64,000 bases of DNA, taken from positions 6,968,244 to 7,032,243 of the forward strand of contig CM046869.1 in NCBI GenBank assembly GCA_025617745.1, given 5' to 3'. Positions 11,859-21,901 of this stretch are shown one piece after another. Source of the DNA: Heliocidaris erythrogramma (lineage: Eukaryota > Echinodermata > Echinoidea > Camarodonta > Echinometridae). Each line of letters begins with the position of its first letter. Positions within the stretch are counted from its first letter, which is position 1. The notes under the pieces are model-generated. The model was not told the origin of the DNA and did not search any database. It saw nothing but the letters and a program-made list of their open reading frames with translations. The position numbers were made by a program, and so were the translations under genes.

Positions 11859-14800
11859 GGGAGAGAGGGAGAGGGAGAATGCGTGACAGGCAATGGAGGT
11901 ACTCTCATATTGTATGGACAGACTGACGGAAAGAAGACCGCATACATAGATTTAATAAATATTGACAACTTAGGCATAGAGAGGATATATCTTTTTGCTT
12001 TCCATATTCCTAGCTAGGATTGCGTGTTAAACATTACTAGTGTGTGTGTGTGTGTGTAGGGAGAGATAGAGAGATATAGAGAGAGGAAGAAGGGAAGAGA
12101 GAGAAATGAACAAATGCAACCCCCCCAAAAAACAACAAGGGGGAAAGAAAGAAAAAGAGAGAGAGAGAGAGAGAAAGATAGAGAGACAGAGAGACGGTAA
12201 GAAAAATATTTTCAGAAGTACAATTAACAAAGAATAGATAGAAACAATAGACAAAGCAGTTGAGAGAAGTACTACACACAAAGAGGAAAGGAAATACAAT
12301 GATCTCTCAAACCTTTGAATGAAGATCTTTCTTCACCGCATTACAAATCAATTGTTTTGAGATCTATCTTTATCTCTGAAGGCAGAGCTTAGTCATAGAA
12401 GTACATCTAACTTGTACTTTCCTCTTGTGACAACTGCTGCCTTGTTTCTGTCATATCCCCCTTCTGTTTTTTCTTCTTCTCATTTTCTCCCGTTGGAATG
12501 TTGTCTTTTGTCTTGATATGAATTGTGGATTGGAGTAGACCTAACGAGACTATACTATGGAGGTATTCAAATGCAGGGTGCATTGAATTTGTTTTTTTCT
12601 CCCCATTGAAAGTCTTTTTGTGTTTGTGTTTTGAGACATATTTACATTGCTAGTTCATGGAGTCATGAACTTGAGTTCATGCAGGTGTGATGTAATGTAG
12701 ATTGTACAGCTTCAACTTTGTTCAAAGTGGGCCAGCATTCTTAAAGGGATACGCCCTCAGGCGGCCGTGGGGAAAGTCAGGATTGCGTAAGCCCCATTCA
12801 CTCGTACACAAAGTTTGTGCGTCGAACGCGTCCATTGGACTACCAGGATTAATTTTCGGACTGTGCGAAGCCGACCGAATCTCGCACGAGAGCTCCAGCT
12901 CAAGCGGAGCGTGCATGTTGCGCAGCGAACAGCCTGTTCGAAGTTTGCTCCCGCGGGGCAACGGCATGATCAGGTAACGATCACGTGTGCCCTCTCGCGG
13001 CATAAAAACGTCCACAATCTGCGGTTGAGTATCCCTTTAAAGGGAATCTTGAGTTCTGGGAAAGGTGAACAAATAATTTGTGAGCTTTCTCATTCCTTTT
13101 ATGTCAGTTTGGAAGAACATCATAGTAGAAACATCCCCTGAAAAGGATTGCTCTTCAAATGCTCTTATATTCGAAATATGACTAGAAATATCTGAGATGT
13201 TCGGACCAAACATTCATGCCACTTATGTGTGTAGTCCCATATACCCATTTCTGTGTGCAGTACATGTGCTTTTCAGCGAGATTGGGTCAATTTCTTATCT
13301 ATTTTGATGATCCAAAACAACACAGTATAAAACAATCGTTATATAGTAGACATGGTCAACCTTTCCCGATTCCTTTGAGACAGTATCTTTCACAATATAA
13401 TTGCATGACCAGAACTCTACTTTTTCTTTAAAGTATGCCATATTTCATAGTTTTCTGAAGTGTTGGATTTTACTTTTGTTGGATTTTACCTCCTGGTTCC
13501 TGTCAGGTATGTACTTGAACGTCAATTGCATCTTGGTGCGGTTTGGCTGTAAATGTGAACAGGGCATTAACTTTTATGACGCATCACATCCCATACTGTA
13601 CCTTGTTTATCTGCAGTGCAATTCAGCAATGTCTCAATGCAGTTTAAACTGGTAGTGTGAACAAGGCACATCACTTTGACCACTTGTTGGTGTAGGGTGC
13701 AGTTTAAATGCACTTTAGGCAGCCTAGCAAAATAGAGTGGCCCGAAAAGACGCGTTCAGAATGCAAGGGGCCAAATAATGTAATGTGACATTTGCAATGA
13801 CAATTTGGTAATATTATACATGTACCTACATGTAATCATGGTAGCAGGAGGCTTAATATGTTTCTTCCTTAATGCAATGAAATTACGATTTTCAGCAATA
13901 CACATTTTGCATTCTGGACTCTTCTTTTCGTGCCGCTATCAAACAATGGGTGAACTCAGCTTAAGACATACCTATTCAAAACTGCATACAACTAGCCACT
14001 ACTTGCCGCTGCTGCAGTCTTTCCCTAATGAAACATGGGCCACACATTCAGTATTTTTTCTGTCTCACATCAAAGCGCCAATCTATTCGAATATGGACTT
14101 AACAAATTCTTGGATTGGATTGTATTGGAAGTCTATGAAAGAGGCATGAGTCTTCTAAGTAGCATTCTGCTCATTTCAGATGCAGATAAACCATTATACC
14201 TTTATGCTTTTTAAGTATGAACAGGGTGTAGAATGTTTCTACTTGGCAAGGCTACAAGGATCAATCCAAGAACAGTCTGTAGCTGAAGACTCCTAGCAGA
14301 TTAAACTGGGATCCTTCACATTGAGAAGTTCAGACAAGACGATAGTTCTTTTGTCGATTAATTAGTTGAAATCTTCATTTTATAAACAACCGAATTTGAA
14401 GATGACTGTAATAGTGTATCTTTTTGTGCTGTATTGTTGCAGATTGAAGGTTTGTCAGGGAGGTGGATTTGATACATGAAGCATCAGTCGAGAATGTCAT
14501 GGTCTCTGTGAAGTCCCTTATCAATCCTCATGTCATCAGCCAGATGAGAATTGATAATATACATACTCTATTAGAGGGCTGTTCAGAAAATAGGCTTTCC
14601 ATGTACATTGTAGTTTTCAAATGTATTCAAATATGTAGGTATTAACTAATAAATTTTGTTGGGTGACCCTGATAAAGTTGGCCGATCTAGATTCACCTCC
14701 TGGTGAAAACAAAAATTTCCCAGTACAAAACAAAAGTCTTCGAAATGATTGTAGATACATAGTACATTAAATGGGCGAAATGTTATCCATTTGTTTCACC

Positions 14801-17800
14801 CCAAAATAAAAAATCTCTTAAATTTAGCATGGACTAATGGTAGTGATACCCAAAAGAAAAAAATAGTTTATGGTCATATCAAAATATTTTTCATTTTTTT
14901 TATGAAATAATGAAAATATAAAAAATACATAACATGTACATGTACAAGACACATTGCACAGAATCATCCAAATATAGAGTGAATCTCCAGAAAAAAAATA
15001 GGTGTATTCATGTTTGTGACATGGACAATCTGTGTTATCTCACAAGGTGTTTTGTTTTCCTCTGCCATGTTACCCCCTTCCTTGTTGAGTGAAGACAAAC
15101 ACATTCAGCCGGGAAATCTACATCCAGCTGTGAAACGAACATCCAACTATTTCCTAATTACATAACCTCACATTTCCTCCGTCGTTAACGATGTAGACAT
15201 GGTGCGTGCATTCCTCTTGTTGACGCGAAAGGTGTTTATTAAAGTGCTACCGTGTGTACTCGACTCCGTCTCCTTTTAAAGGCAATGTTAAAAGCAAAAA
15301 AGATTTGGAAATTAGTAACATACTTCAGGCAAACTAAAATCATTTTATTTTTCTCCAAGCAATGCTTATGATGTGACCATGTTTAATATCTCAACCTGAA
15401 GGAACAATTTTTATTGAAAGTACAGCAACATATGGACCAGACCACGGTGTTCAAAATGATGAGTACTGGATACTGGAAATCACTCAATTTTTTCTTAGAT
15501 AAGAAAACAACTGGTTATAACATTTGATGGTTTATAATACCCGACTACTTAAAGAAAGCATGTGTACATACATGTACATGTACAGCCCTGGAAGAAAATA
15601 TTAGACCAAGCTTCTGTAATAAGGGTACTATAATATGCATATAAAATTATAGAAATGATTTGCCTTTGTATTTCATTGAATGAATACCACATTCCAGCAA
15701 ATATACCTTGCTTTTATGATATTTTATTTCCTTCTTTCCACAAAAATAACACTATTAGTAACCATTCTTGGTCTGATAATTTTTTCCATGGCTGTATATG
15801 CTTGTAAGTAACTTGTATGTATGATGGCTGTTAGATGAAGCCTATCCTATATCAAGAAACTGTGTCTCTTATTGTGTTGTTTGAAATAACAAACCAGTCG
15901 ATCGAGAATCTAGAAAAGGTCATGGGAGGTGCAAACAATTTGCATTGTTGCTATCTTTGACTTCAGCATGACTCTGATATTAGTGGTCTATGACTCGTTA
16001 AACATTGACCACAAATTCATCCCAGTTATTGTCATGTGTTCAAAGGAAGACCCTCAACCACTATGGAAATATATTAGTTTCCATATTTAAAAATAAATCT
16101 GACAGTTTGATGGTTGTTTCTCTTTTAGCATCATTGGTTGGGATATATCGGCTTGTAAATCTCTTTAACCCTTTCGAGACAATTGACCACATTTTGTGGT
16201 TTGGCTCAGTAACTTTTGAATCAAAGCTCTCAAAAATATACCAAATGCATGTGTAGAAAGAGCAAAAATTTCTCCACAAACGATGTCCATTTTTGTTGCA
16301 TATGATTTTTGTTGCATGACCATATTGCGTTTAATGCCAGGATTTTAGAAACGAGAATAAGCTTTAAAATCCTTAAATTGGTAACACATTGAGAGGTTCA
16401 AAATCATTGTTTTTTATCAAAATTGGCAACTTTCTCAACTTTTCGTCAAAATTCCTAACCTTGTATGTTTTCAAAGACATTAAATTTTATTAGAACCATG
16501 TAGCATTAAAAGAAAAATGTTATTAAACGAAGAAGCTTCGCCTAAAAATTTGTTTACATATTAAAAATGTTATTGTTGCCAATTTGAAGAACAAAATGTG
16601 ATCAATTTAGCTCTTGAATAATTCCTGTCCTGAAAGGGTTAAAACCACCGTGAAATAACTGTTTAGTACACTGTAGCGGTTTCAATCATCTTCCTAATCC
16701 AAGTTGAAAGCTTTTCTTTCTTTTATTCCTTGCATGGGAATATGGCACTGATATGGACTTGTTGTTTCTCCTTTATCTTTCCATGTGTGCCTCGGAATAG
16801 AAGATATCGATAGATAACCACACTAATGCATATTAACCCCTTCCATGCCACCAGATTTTTGAGCAATTGTCAAAAATGAACTTTCAATAGTTAAATATTA
16901 ACTTGTAATGAGTTTTTTTTTTTGGCAACTGGGCAAAGATATATTGCATAGGAATGAATATTTTATTGGAGGCACAGGTTTCTGTATGAGGAAAAATTTT
17001 CAAGCCATTTTGAGCCTAAACAGAATGTTCAACACTCCAACATTTGGGCGGGATTTGCCACCCACGGCATGGTAGAGGTTAATACCATGAAGCCTGTTTT
17101 AGTGACAACCTAATGAGACCTTTGCTGACCACTTGTCTATAAAGACCACCTTTTTTAACTTCACTTTAAAAATTCGTAATGAAACTTTCCCTTTAATACA
17201 TGTATAAAGTATATACATAAAGATTGCCTGCCCATGAAAGACTACATGTACTTTCCTTGTTTCCCTTGAGTAGACTTTCTCTACAGTTTTCCCTCTACTG
17301 TTATTCTTAATATCTTGTCCAGGTTTCCAAGGGACTTACTGTGAGGAAGACATCCTGGAGTGCAACGATACAACCAACCCTTGCAGCAACGGAGGAACAT
17401 GCGTGGAGGAACCCGGCAGTTACAAGTGCGAGTGTGTAGAAGGGTACTTGGGACCGCAGTGCCTTATCATGGACCCCTGTCTCACGGAGCTAGGCACCTG
17501 TAGGAACGGAGGAACGTGCATCCTCATAGACGAGACACCTACCCATCGATGTGAATGCGCAGATGGCTATGAAGGCACCGACTGTGGAAATGTAAGTCTT
17601 ATATTTCAAGGTTTACTTTCATATACATTAGTAATGTGAAAGCTGTATCATAGGGTTTTATTTGTGTGTTTGTGAAAATTGAAGTAATCTCAAATCAATT
17701 TAAAATCCGATTTGAAGAAACAAAACAACATTCTGTTGTGTTTGGATCAATGCTTGCACCAAGTCATCACCTGTCAAGTCATTCACTTCTCTTGCTTCCT

Positions 17801-18021
17801 TCCAGGTTGTCAACGACATCAATTGGATCATCATCGGAGCGTCAATCGCTGGAGCAGTCGTACTTATCATCCTCATCATCCTACTCTCCTTCTTCGTTTG
17901 TTCTGTGAGGAAAAAGAGGGCGACGCAGGGCACGTACAGCCCCAGCCGCCAAGAGATGACGGGCTCGTTCGTTGAGATGGACAATGTCCTCAAGATGCCT
18001 CCTGAAGAGAGACTCATATGA
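3884..18021 (+). CDS. crb: Crumbs homologue, 3' part (four exons)
   Basis: Type I membrane protein of the apical polarity complex (Crumbs-Pals1-Patj). Joined exons 3884-4126, 5995-6216, 17323-17591 and 17806-18021 encode six EGF-like modules, one with a calcium-binding DIDEC-type start. They are followed by a single transmembrane helix ([20 protein letters not shown]), a basic stop-transfer (RKKR), a juxtamembrane FERM-binding segment with GTYSPS, and the terminal PDZ ligand ERLI. The tail, with VEMDNVLK and PPEERLI, is diagnostic of Crumbs and separates it from Notch or other EGF proteins. All exon junctions are in phase (1,1,1,0). Upstream exons (more EGF and laminin-G domains in this family) lie outside the window. 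Confidence 0.93.
4299..4605 (+). pseudogene. Two ghost copies of the 3' edge of the preceding EGF exon
   Basis: The block ctactgctcttgtgcgcctg (about 4307) and the more diverged cattctactgcttttg (about 4533) match the exon tail ttctactgctcgtgtgcgcc at about 4097, including the following donor region and intron start. Copies are spaced about 200-230 bp. The GT donor has decayed (cagtgaat, caatgat), so they are unlikely to be used. Confidence 0.65.
4607..4860. mobile_element. 254-bp TA-flanked MITE
   Basis: Terminal inverted repeats of about 28 bp: left tcatcatttgcaaaagttta, right its inverse aaacttttgcaaatgatg. TA lies at both edges. Non-coding interior; Tc1/mariner-like by flank only. Confidence 0.8.
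5887..5945 (+). pseudogene. Ghost copy of the 5' edge of the next Crumbs exon
   Basis: cactgccagactactctagcaaccttggtgaaaacagggcc aligns with aactgccagactgcgccagcaacctgtgtgaaaacggggcc of the real exon about 128 bp downstream. A codon is lost and two cysteine codons are destroyed. It lies just upstream of the real branch and acceptor region. Confidence 0.7.
5995..6216 (+). CDS. crb: Crumbs exon (EGF modules 3-4)
   Basis: Acceptor ttcag ends at 5994 and donor gtaaaa starts at 6217; phase 1 to 1, 74 codons. It encodes [12 protein letters not shown] and [16 protein letters not shown]. The second module starts with the calcium-binding EGF signature. The last module is split and finished by the next exon 11 kb away. 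Confidence 0.92.
6350..7530 (-). mobile_element. Possible hAT-like element remnant
   Basis: The interval is bracketed by unusual gagctc/ggagcg-rich blocks (about 6376-6470 and 7390-7505). On the minus strand it holds a short exon-like frame. From the ATG at 7021, [20 protein letters not shown] continues to a FAFCMC motif and then a consensus donor gtaagt at about 6920. The FPFI...F.C..C pattern resembles the BED-like N-terminus of hAT transposases. Termini and target duplication were not defined. Confidence 0.35.
7597..8290 (-). mobile_element. 3' end of a non-LTR retrotransposon (LINE)
   Basis: Minus-strand frame 8282-7953 encodes the reverse-transcriptase C-terminus typical of L2/CR1/Rex-like elements: [17 protein letters not shown], then a KQLKKI helix, NHPLHSYY and SGKRFRS...[11 protein letters not shown]. 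The frame ends at a stop, followed by about 330 bp of 3'UTR and a terminal GATA microsatellite (7597-7625), the usual place for such a tail. Severely 5'-truncated. Confidence 0.85.
8455..8625. repeat. GA-rich low-complexity tract
   Basis: Runs of gagaga, agacag and related purine repeats; long frames through it are compositional artefacts. Confidence 0.85.
8771..9236. repeat. 91-bp tandem array ending in a dispersed-repeat tail
   Basis: Four head-to-tail copies starting at 8771, 8862, 8953 and 9044 (period 91) of acagtgaaacctgtctataa...caggtggtctttt..., nearly identical. A unique tail containing caggtggtcactaaagcagg ends at about 9236. Single-copy relatives with the same tail lie at 30384, 34211 and 44358, so this array is an internal amplification of a dispersed element. 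Confidence 0.9.
9259..9284. repeat. CTCCCT microsatellite
   Basis: (CCCTCT)n run followed by poly-T. Confidence 0.85.
9421..9554. mobile_element. Small foldback element
   Basis: Left end cgtttcacaaaaccgtcat and right end atgacggtttcgtgcaacg are inverted copies. Total about 134 bp. The end agggcagcgtttca resembles family A but the interior differs. Confidence 0.55.
10942..11241 (-). mobile_element. TTAA-flanked 300-bp GC-rich element, copy 1
   Basis: Starts ttaaagggatactcaaccgc and ends ggcgtatccctttaa. It is exactly 300 bp counting both TTAA ends. The interior is GC-rich (ccgcgggagcaaacttcg, gagctctcg), unlike the AT-rich intron. An inverted copy lies at 12741. TTAA edges suggest a piggyBac-type insertion, by inference only. 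Confidence 0.75.
11810..11878. repeat. GA microsatellite
   Basis: (GA)n grading into GAGG repeats. Confidence 0.95.
12040..12190. repeat. TG run followed by GA-rich tract
   Basis: (TG)n at 12040-12057, then purine-rich GAGA sequence to about 12190 with a short ccccccaaaaaa interruption. Confidence 0.9.
12741..13040 (+). mobile_element. TTAA-flanked 300-bp GC-rich element, copy 2
   Basis: Inverse orientation of the element at 10942, again exactly 300 bp between TTAA edges. Both copies keep an uninterrupted frame of about 75 codons along most of their length, with scattered substitutions. Confidence 0.75.
13037..13436. mobile_element. About 400-bp dispersed element, copy 1
   Basis: Left end ttgagttctgg and right end ccagaactc are inverted; the outer edges are ttaaag and ctttaaa. 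It abuts the TTAA element at 12741, sharing the TTAA. A second copy lies at about 50005-50372. Non-coding. Confidence 0.75.
15581..15798. mobile_element. 218-bp Tc1-type MITE
   Basis: The left terminus tacagccctggaagaaaata and the right terminus ttttttccatggctgtata are inverted repeats. Next inside, attagaccaag is matched by cttggtctgat. TA flanks. Typical Tc1/mariner terminal sequence. Confidence 0.85.
16165..16641. mobile_element. Element with ttaaccctttc ends
   Basis: The left edge tttaaccctttcgaga is inverted at the right edge tcctgaaagggttaaaa. AT-rich, non-coding interior. It includes taaacgaagaagcttcgcct followed by aaaaatttgtttac at about 16526-16560, a pair of motifs that also bounds the array at 47.1-47.5 kb. 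Confidence 0.55.
16834..17082. mobile_element. Small element with ttaaccccttccatgcc ends
   Basis: Left ttaaccccttccatgccacc and right ccacggcatggtagaggttaa form an imperfect inverted repeat around about 210 bp of AT-rich sequence. Confidence 0.6.
17323..17591 (+). CDS. crb: Crumbs exon (EGF modules 5-6)
   Basis: Acceptor tgtccag ends at 17322; donor gtaagt at 17592. Phase 1 to 0. It completes module 4 (FQGTYCEED) and encodes [14 protein letters not shown] and [14 protein letters not shown]. It ends CGN just outside the membrane. Confidence 0.93.
17806..18021 (+). CDS. crb: Crumbs terminal coding exon (membrane helix and tail)
   Basis: Acceptor ttccag ends at 17805, phase 0; 71 codons plus TGA at 18019-18021. 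It contains the single membrane helix, the RKKR stop-transfer and a 37-residue cytoplasmic tail. The tail carries the FERM-binding [10 protein letters not shown] region, the VEMDNVLK block and the terminal ERLI, which binds the Pals1 PDZ domain. Its length and motifs match Crumbs tails from flies to vertebrates. Confidence 0.96.
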   Translation, partial: VVNDINWIIIGASIAGAVVLIILIILLSFFVCSVRKKRATQGTYSPSRQEMTGSFVEMDNVLKMPPEERLI

Positions 18022-18921
18022 GAGGGGGCCAGACTCTTTGACTAGATTTCCTTAAAGATGTAGAGCAGTGCCTTCCATTTTTGATGCGTAGATAGCAGAA
18101 CCTTTGTGGAGAGATGGTGCATGAAGTGTACACCCTTGCATTCCAGTTTTTGAATTTGTGTGTGCAACTAGACGTGTTGATGTTGTTCAGATAGAGCCAT
18201 TGCAATCAAATTTGCATAGTTTTGGAGCAAACCTTGATAGATGCATTGCTTGTTGCCTCCCATACCTCTCTAAAGCTTTCACCCTGTACTACCATTGTGT
18301 GTAGTTGTCACACCTTGAGAGAAATCCCGTAATATGATATTGTGGGATTCAAAATTCTGCATTCCTCACTTTAAGAGTGGATATGTTGTGAGTGAAATTA
18401 AGGAGTGTAAGCATAGCAATCTATGAACTTCTTCCAGCTTCAGAACGTTTTCGAACATCACTCATCTTCTATAAAATGTCTTGATTGCTTGAGGAATTTA
18501 TCAGAGAGAAAACATGGAAAATATATTTCGTCTTGATCTACTTTGCATTCAGCTGTTCAATATTTGAAGTGCAGCAGTGATTGCATTTTATTTGACCTCT
18601 GTCCACAATAACTTACATGGACCATGGAACAGATGTACAGCATGATTTTGAGCAAGGAAGAAGGAGCAAACCAGTAGAACACACCTCTTTAACTTTGTGA
18701 TTTTTGCTACATGCTCTAAAACTGCTTCTGAGTATGTGTCCATGTAGAGAAATGCTGTGTTTAGGACTGAAGTCATCTACTGTTTTCCTTGAAGTAAAAA
18801 AGGATCTTTAGAATTACTGTATGTGATAGAAAATCTTCTAGCCAAAGAATTTGTGAGGAAACCTGAAGATGAGTGCCTAATTTGTGTGAAAGCATGCAGT
18901 GAAAACACTGGAGCTGTCTTG

Positions 18922-19096
18922 TGGGGTGTTGCAAGAAAGTTGCGATTGATTGCAATTTGCAACTGGTCGGTACTGACCAATCAAAATCATTGTTACAAGC
19001 GCATCTTCTTGAATGGGCAGACCCTGAACCATTCAGAATGGTTGTTCTAATTTGCTTTACAATTTGCAATTGATTGCAACTTTCTTGCAACACCCC
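18922..19096. mobile_element. Family-B foldback MITE, copy 1
   Basis: About 175 bp from ggggtgttgcaagaaagttg to its inverse caactttcttgcaacacccc, with a second internal pair gcaatttgcaact. The middle contains gaatgggcagaccctgaacc. Other copies are at 38079 and 55553. It would lie in the probable Crumbs 3'UTR. Confidence 0.88.
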
Positions 19097-20421
19097 ATTG
19101 GATGGATAACAAGCTTTAAAACAGAGGAGAATCTTTATCTGGTATATAGTGGTAATTCTTCTTTGGATGTGATGAGGAGAAGAAGATCAGCATGCATTCA
19201 TGTCAGGAAGGAACCAGGGAACCTACAGCTACAAGTCAAATCCATGGGGTTAGCTGATTGAGGATTAATGCAGACTTACCATATACATATACATGTAGAG
19301 CACCAGGGCAGTCACATGATCTTGAACCTTTGTTCTCCACATTCACCCCCTCTGCGCCGGGGTGGCAGTAGAAACCGGGTAATTAAGTGTGAAGTTTGTT
19401 CCCACGTAAGATATTGAAATTCAAATTTAACTACAAATATGAAGAAAGAAGAAAACCTTGAATCATGTTCTTGGTAGTGAATGAATGATAATTATACAGA
19501 AACCTATTGGCAGGGAAGGGGTTAAAAGTATGACTGTTTCTTCAGAGTTTCTTAGGGTACATATGAATCAGCTTTTCCTCCTTAAATTGGCACCAATTAT
19601 TCTGATTTTCCACTTTTACACAGTTTGAGAAAAAATTAAATTATATATTCAATGAACAAATGTGAATGAAAATTGCAAAATTTAACGGAATGATTGCCAA
19701 TTTGTACAAGAATATAGTGATTATATTAGCACATCATTGCCAGTTTAGAGACTTCAATGTACAGTAACAATTTGATTGCTCTTTTTTCGTGAACGGCACC
19801 ACGTACTGCCAAAATACATTCAGATTTTCTGTGATTTTGTTCTTTCTGCTCATGTGTAAAGTATAATTCCTAGCATTCTGCATCCAAAGATAATGCAAAA
19901 ACGTCACTTGAAGGAGATGCTCTACTGCCATGGGTTAAAAAATACCAACACTGCTTTAACAACTGTCTAGGTTTAAGTATCTTCTTTGTAATCTCATTCC
20001 ATGTACATCTCATATTTGTTTTTTGTTTTTTATTTATTATGTTGAACCTTTAAACTCAGTTGCCTATCATCATCACCTTGCACATTGCTTTTCACTCACC
20101 AAAGTTAATGCTGTCAACAGTGCCTACATGTATAAAGTCAGATAAAACCGAAGGTGTGTACCCGAGAGTTTTGACATATATGTACAGCTGGAAGCATTTA
20201 TTGTAAGCTTGTCATCAAATGAAGCAATTAGATTGCTTTATTTAGGGTATAAGAGATGCTATTATAGGTGAAGTTAAATGTTCATTTGTACAATCATGTT
20301 CAATATGTGTTCAATCTTTAAAAGATATATTTTTCCAGTCCAAGATGTACATGTTCAATTAGTCACATACATTGCAGAGGATATTAATCCCTGGCATCGT
20401 GTATAATAAAATATACATAAT

Positions 20422-20625
20422 GGCCCGACCAAAATTCACAAGGGAGGTTTAATTTAATTGGGGTCTAAACCATGGTTAAACTCTCCACGGTGGACTAAAA
20501 TATTAAAGCATGAATAAGCACATATGAATTATTGTCCGCCCATTGGATCTGAGGCCAAGCGCATGCTACGCTTATCGAGGTTTAAACCGTGGGTTAAGAT
20601 ATAACATCTTTTGTGAATTCAGGCC
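20422..20625. mobile_element. 204-bp foldback element
   Basis: The left edge ggcccgaccaaaattcacaa is inverted at the right edge ttgtgaattcaggcc; a second inner pair is ggtttaa...ttaaacc. Non-coding. Confidence 0.7.
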
Positions 20626-20756
20626 ACAATCTCTTGCTTCCATCACTTTAATACTCAGAGGTACATAGAGGTAGATAGACAGGATAGGCATGTTATCACA
20701 ATAATTGCATGTCTGACACAAGGGATGCCTGTTGAGGATCATGACGTGTCAGTGGT

Positions 20757-21250
20757 CAGGTTCACACGAAGGGAGCTAAACTTTTAAGTTTCGCTTGTAG
20801 TTTTAAAACTTTAAGTTAATTTGTAGTTATCTTGTAGTTTCAGACCGTATGAACGAACTCGTAGTTTCGAAACTTTTACTTGTAGTTCTAGAACCACAAG
20901 CGAGCTTGTGGTTAACGCCGAAACCACGAGCAGCGGGGGGTCCTCCGTCGCAGTTTCGGACCATGTGAACAGAGTAAACTTTAAGTTCGCAAGCTTGTAG
21001 TTAACGATGACCTCTCATTCATATTAAACTTCCCTACACAGGAACTGTATGTGTACTGTACACTGAATCGGTATTAACAACTACAGTATTATTTGACAAT
21101 GACGATCGCTTGGCTTGTAGTTTCAGAACAATGAGGATTGTTGTTTCGGGCCCATGTAAACCCTCATCGTGGTTATGGAGTCATCGTTTGGTTAACTTAA
21201 AGTTTTGCTAACTTAGAGTTTCGAAACCACAAGTCCCGTATGAACGTAGC
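20757..21250. mobile_element. Element with gttcayacg ends and repeated guagtttc motifs
   Basis: The left edge ggttcacacgaagggagc is inverted as ccgtatgaacg at the right. The interior repeats tgtagtttcgaaac and its inverse many times. No coding potential. Confidence 0.5.
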
Positions 21251-21578
21251 TTAATTTAGTGAGCAGTAGAGATTCATATCTGCCATCCCCATCACACATG
21301 TACTCCAAAGTCCTTCAACTAAATCCTCAATTTAAAAAAAAGGCAGTCAGACTGAAGGATTTGTGGATTAATCTTATGAAAGTACATGTAGTTTAGATTA
21401 ATATACTGGTGCTTTGTTTAATGATATTACATGTATACGCATTCTAGTTAATGAAAAAGGTTGAACATATTTGTAAATTATCCATGTTATTTATATATAC
21501 ACATTTGTATTAACATATTATAGATTTGTACATACATTATATTGGTATACTTTAGTATTTCAGTTACCTTTGCCTACT

Positions 21579-21582
21579 TATT

Positions 21583-21616
<34 letters not shown>
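21579..21616. repeat. ATT microsatellite
   Basis: (TTA)n run with one interruption. Confidence 0.95.
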
Positions 21617-21617
<1 letters not shown>

Positions 21618-21747
21618 AACTTTAGTATGCCCTTGTGAGCTCTGGTTTTACTTGAACAAACCAGTTTGGACATTCTAGGATATCTTGGTTAGAAAATTCA
21701 TATGAATATAGCTTAAAGTGTACCAGGTTACCAGACAAATTTAGGCC

Positions 21748-21901
21748 CATAATCTACTAATTCAATTAAACCCAACGCAAGGACTAAAGTCATGTTCAAC
21801 AAAGGGAAAACTTAGGCCTCGGTCTAAATTAGTTTGTTCAACTCGTTTTTAGACCGAGCTTAACCCAGCGTCAGGTTTGAAATTTTAGTAGAATATAAGT
21901 C
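21748..21901. mobile_element. Diverged foldback element
   Basis: Imperfect inverted pairs cctcggtctaaattagttt and gagttga...tagaccgag, with outer pair tctacta/tagtaga. Old and diverged. Confidence 0.4.

Larger units (their letters stand above)
6217..17322 (+). other. crb: 11.1-kb Crumbs intron
   Basis: The EGF module is continuous across the junction (CNCAETG joined to FQGTYCEED), so no coding exon is missing here. The intron is filled with mobile-element debris, listed separately. Stretches about 9560-10940, 11250-11800, 12300-12700 and 13450-15570 show nothing recognisable beyond AT-rich sequence and short CT/TG runs. Confidence 0.8.

Noticed and set aside
10928-13141. Two similar 75-80 codon frames as a small gene family
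   Set aside because: They lie wholly inside the inverted TTAA elements; similarity follows from element identity. Kept only as an observation.
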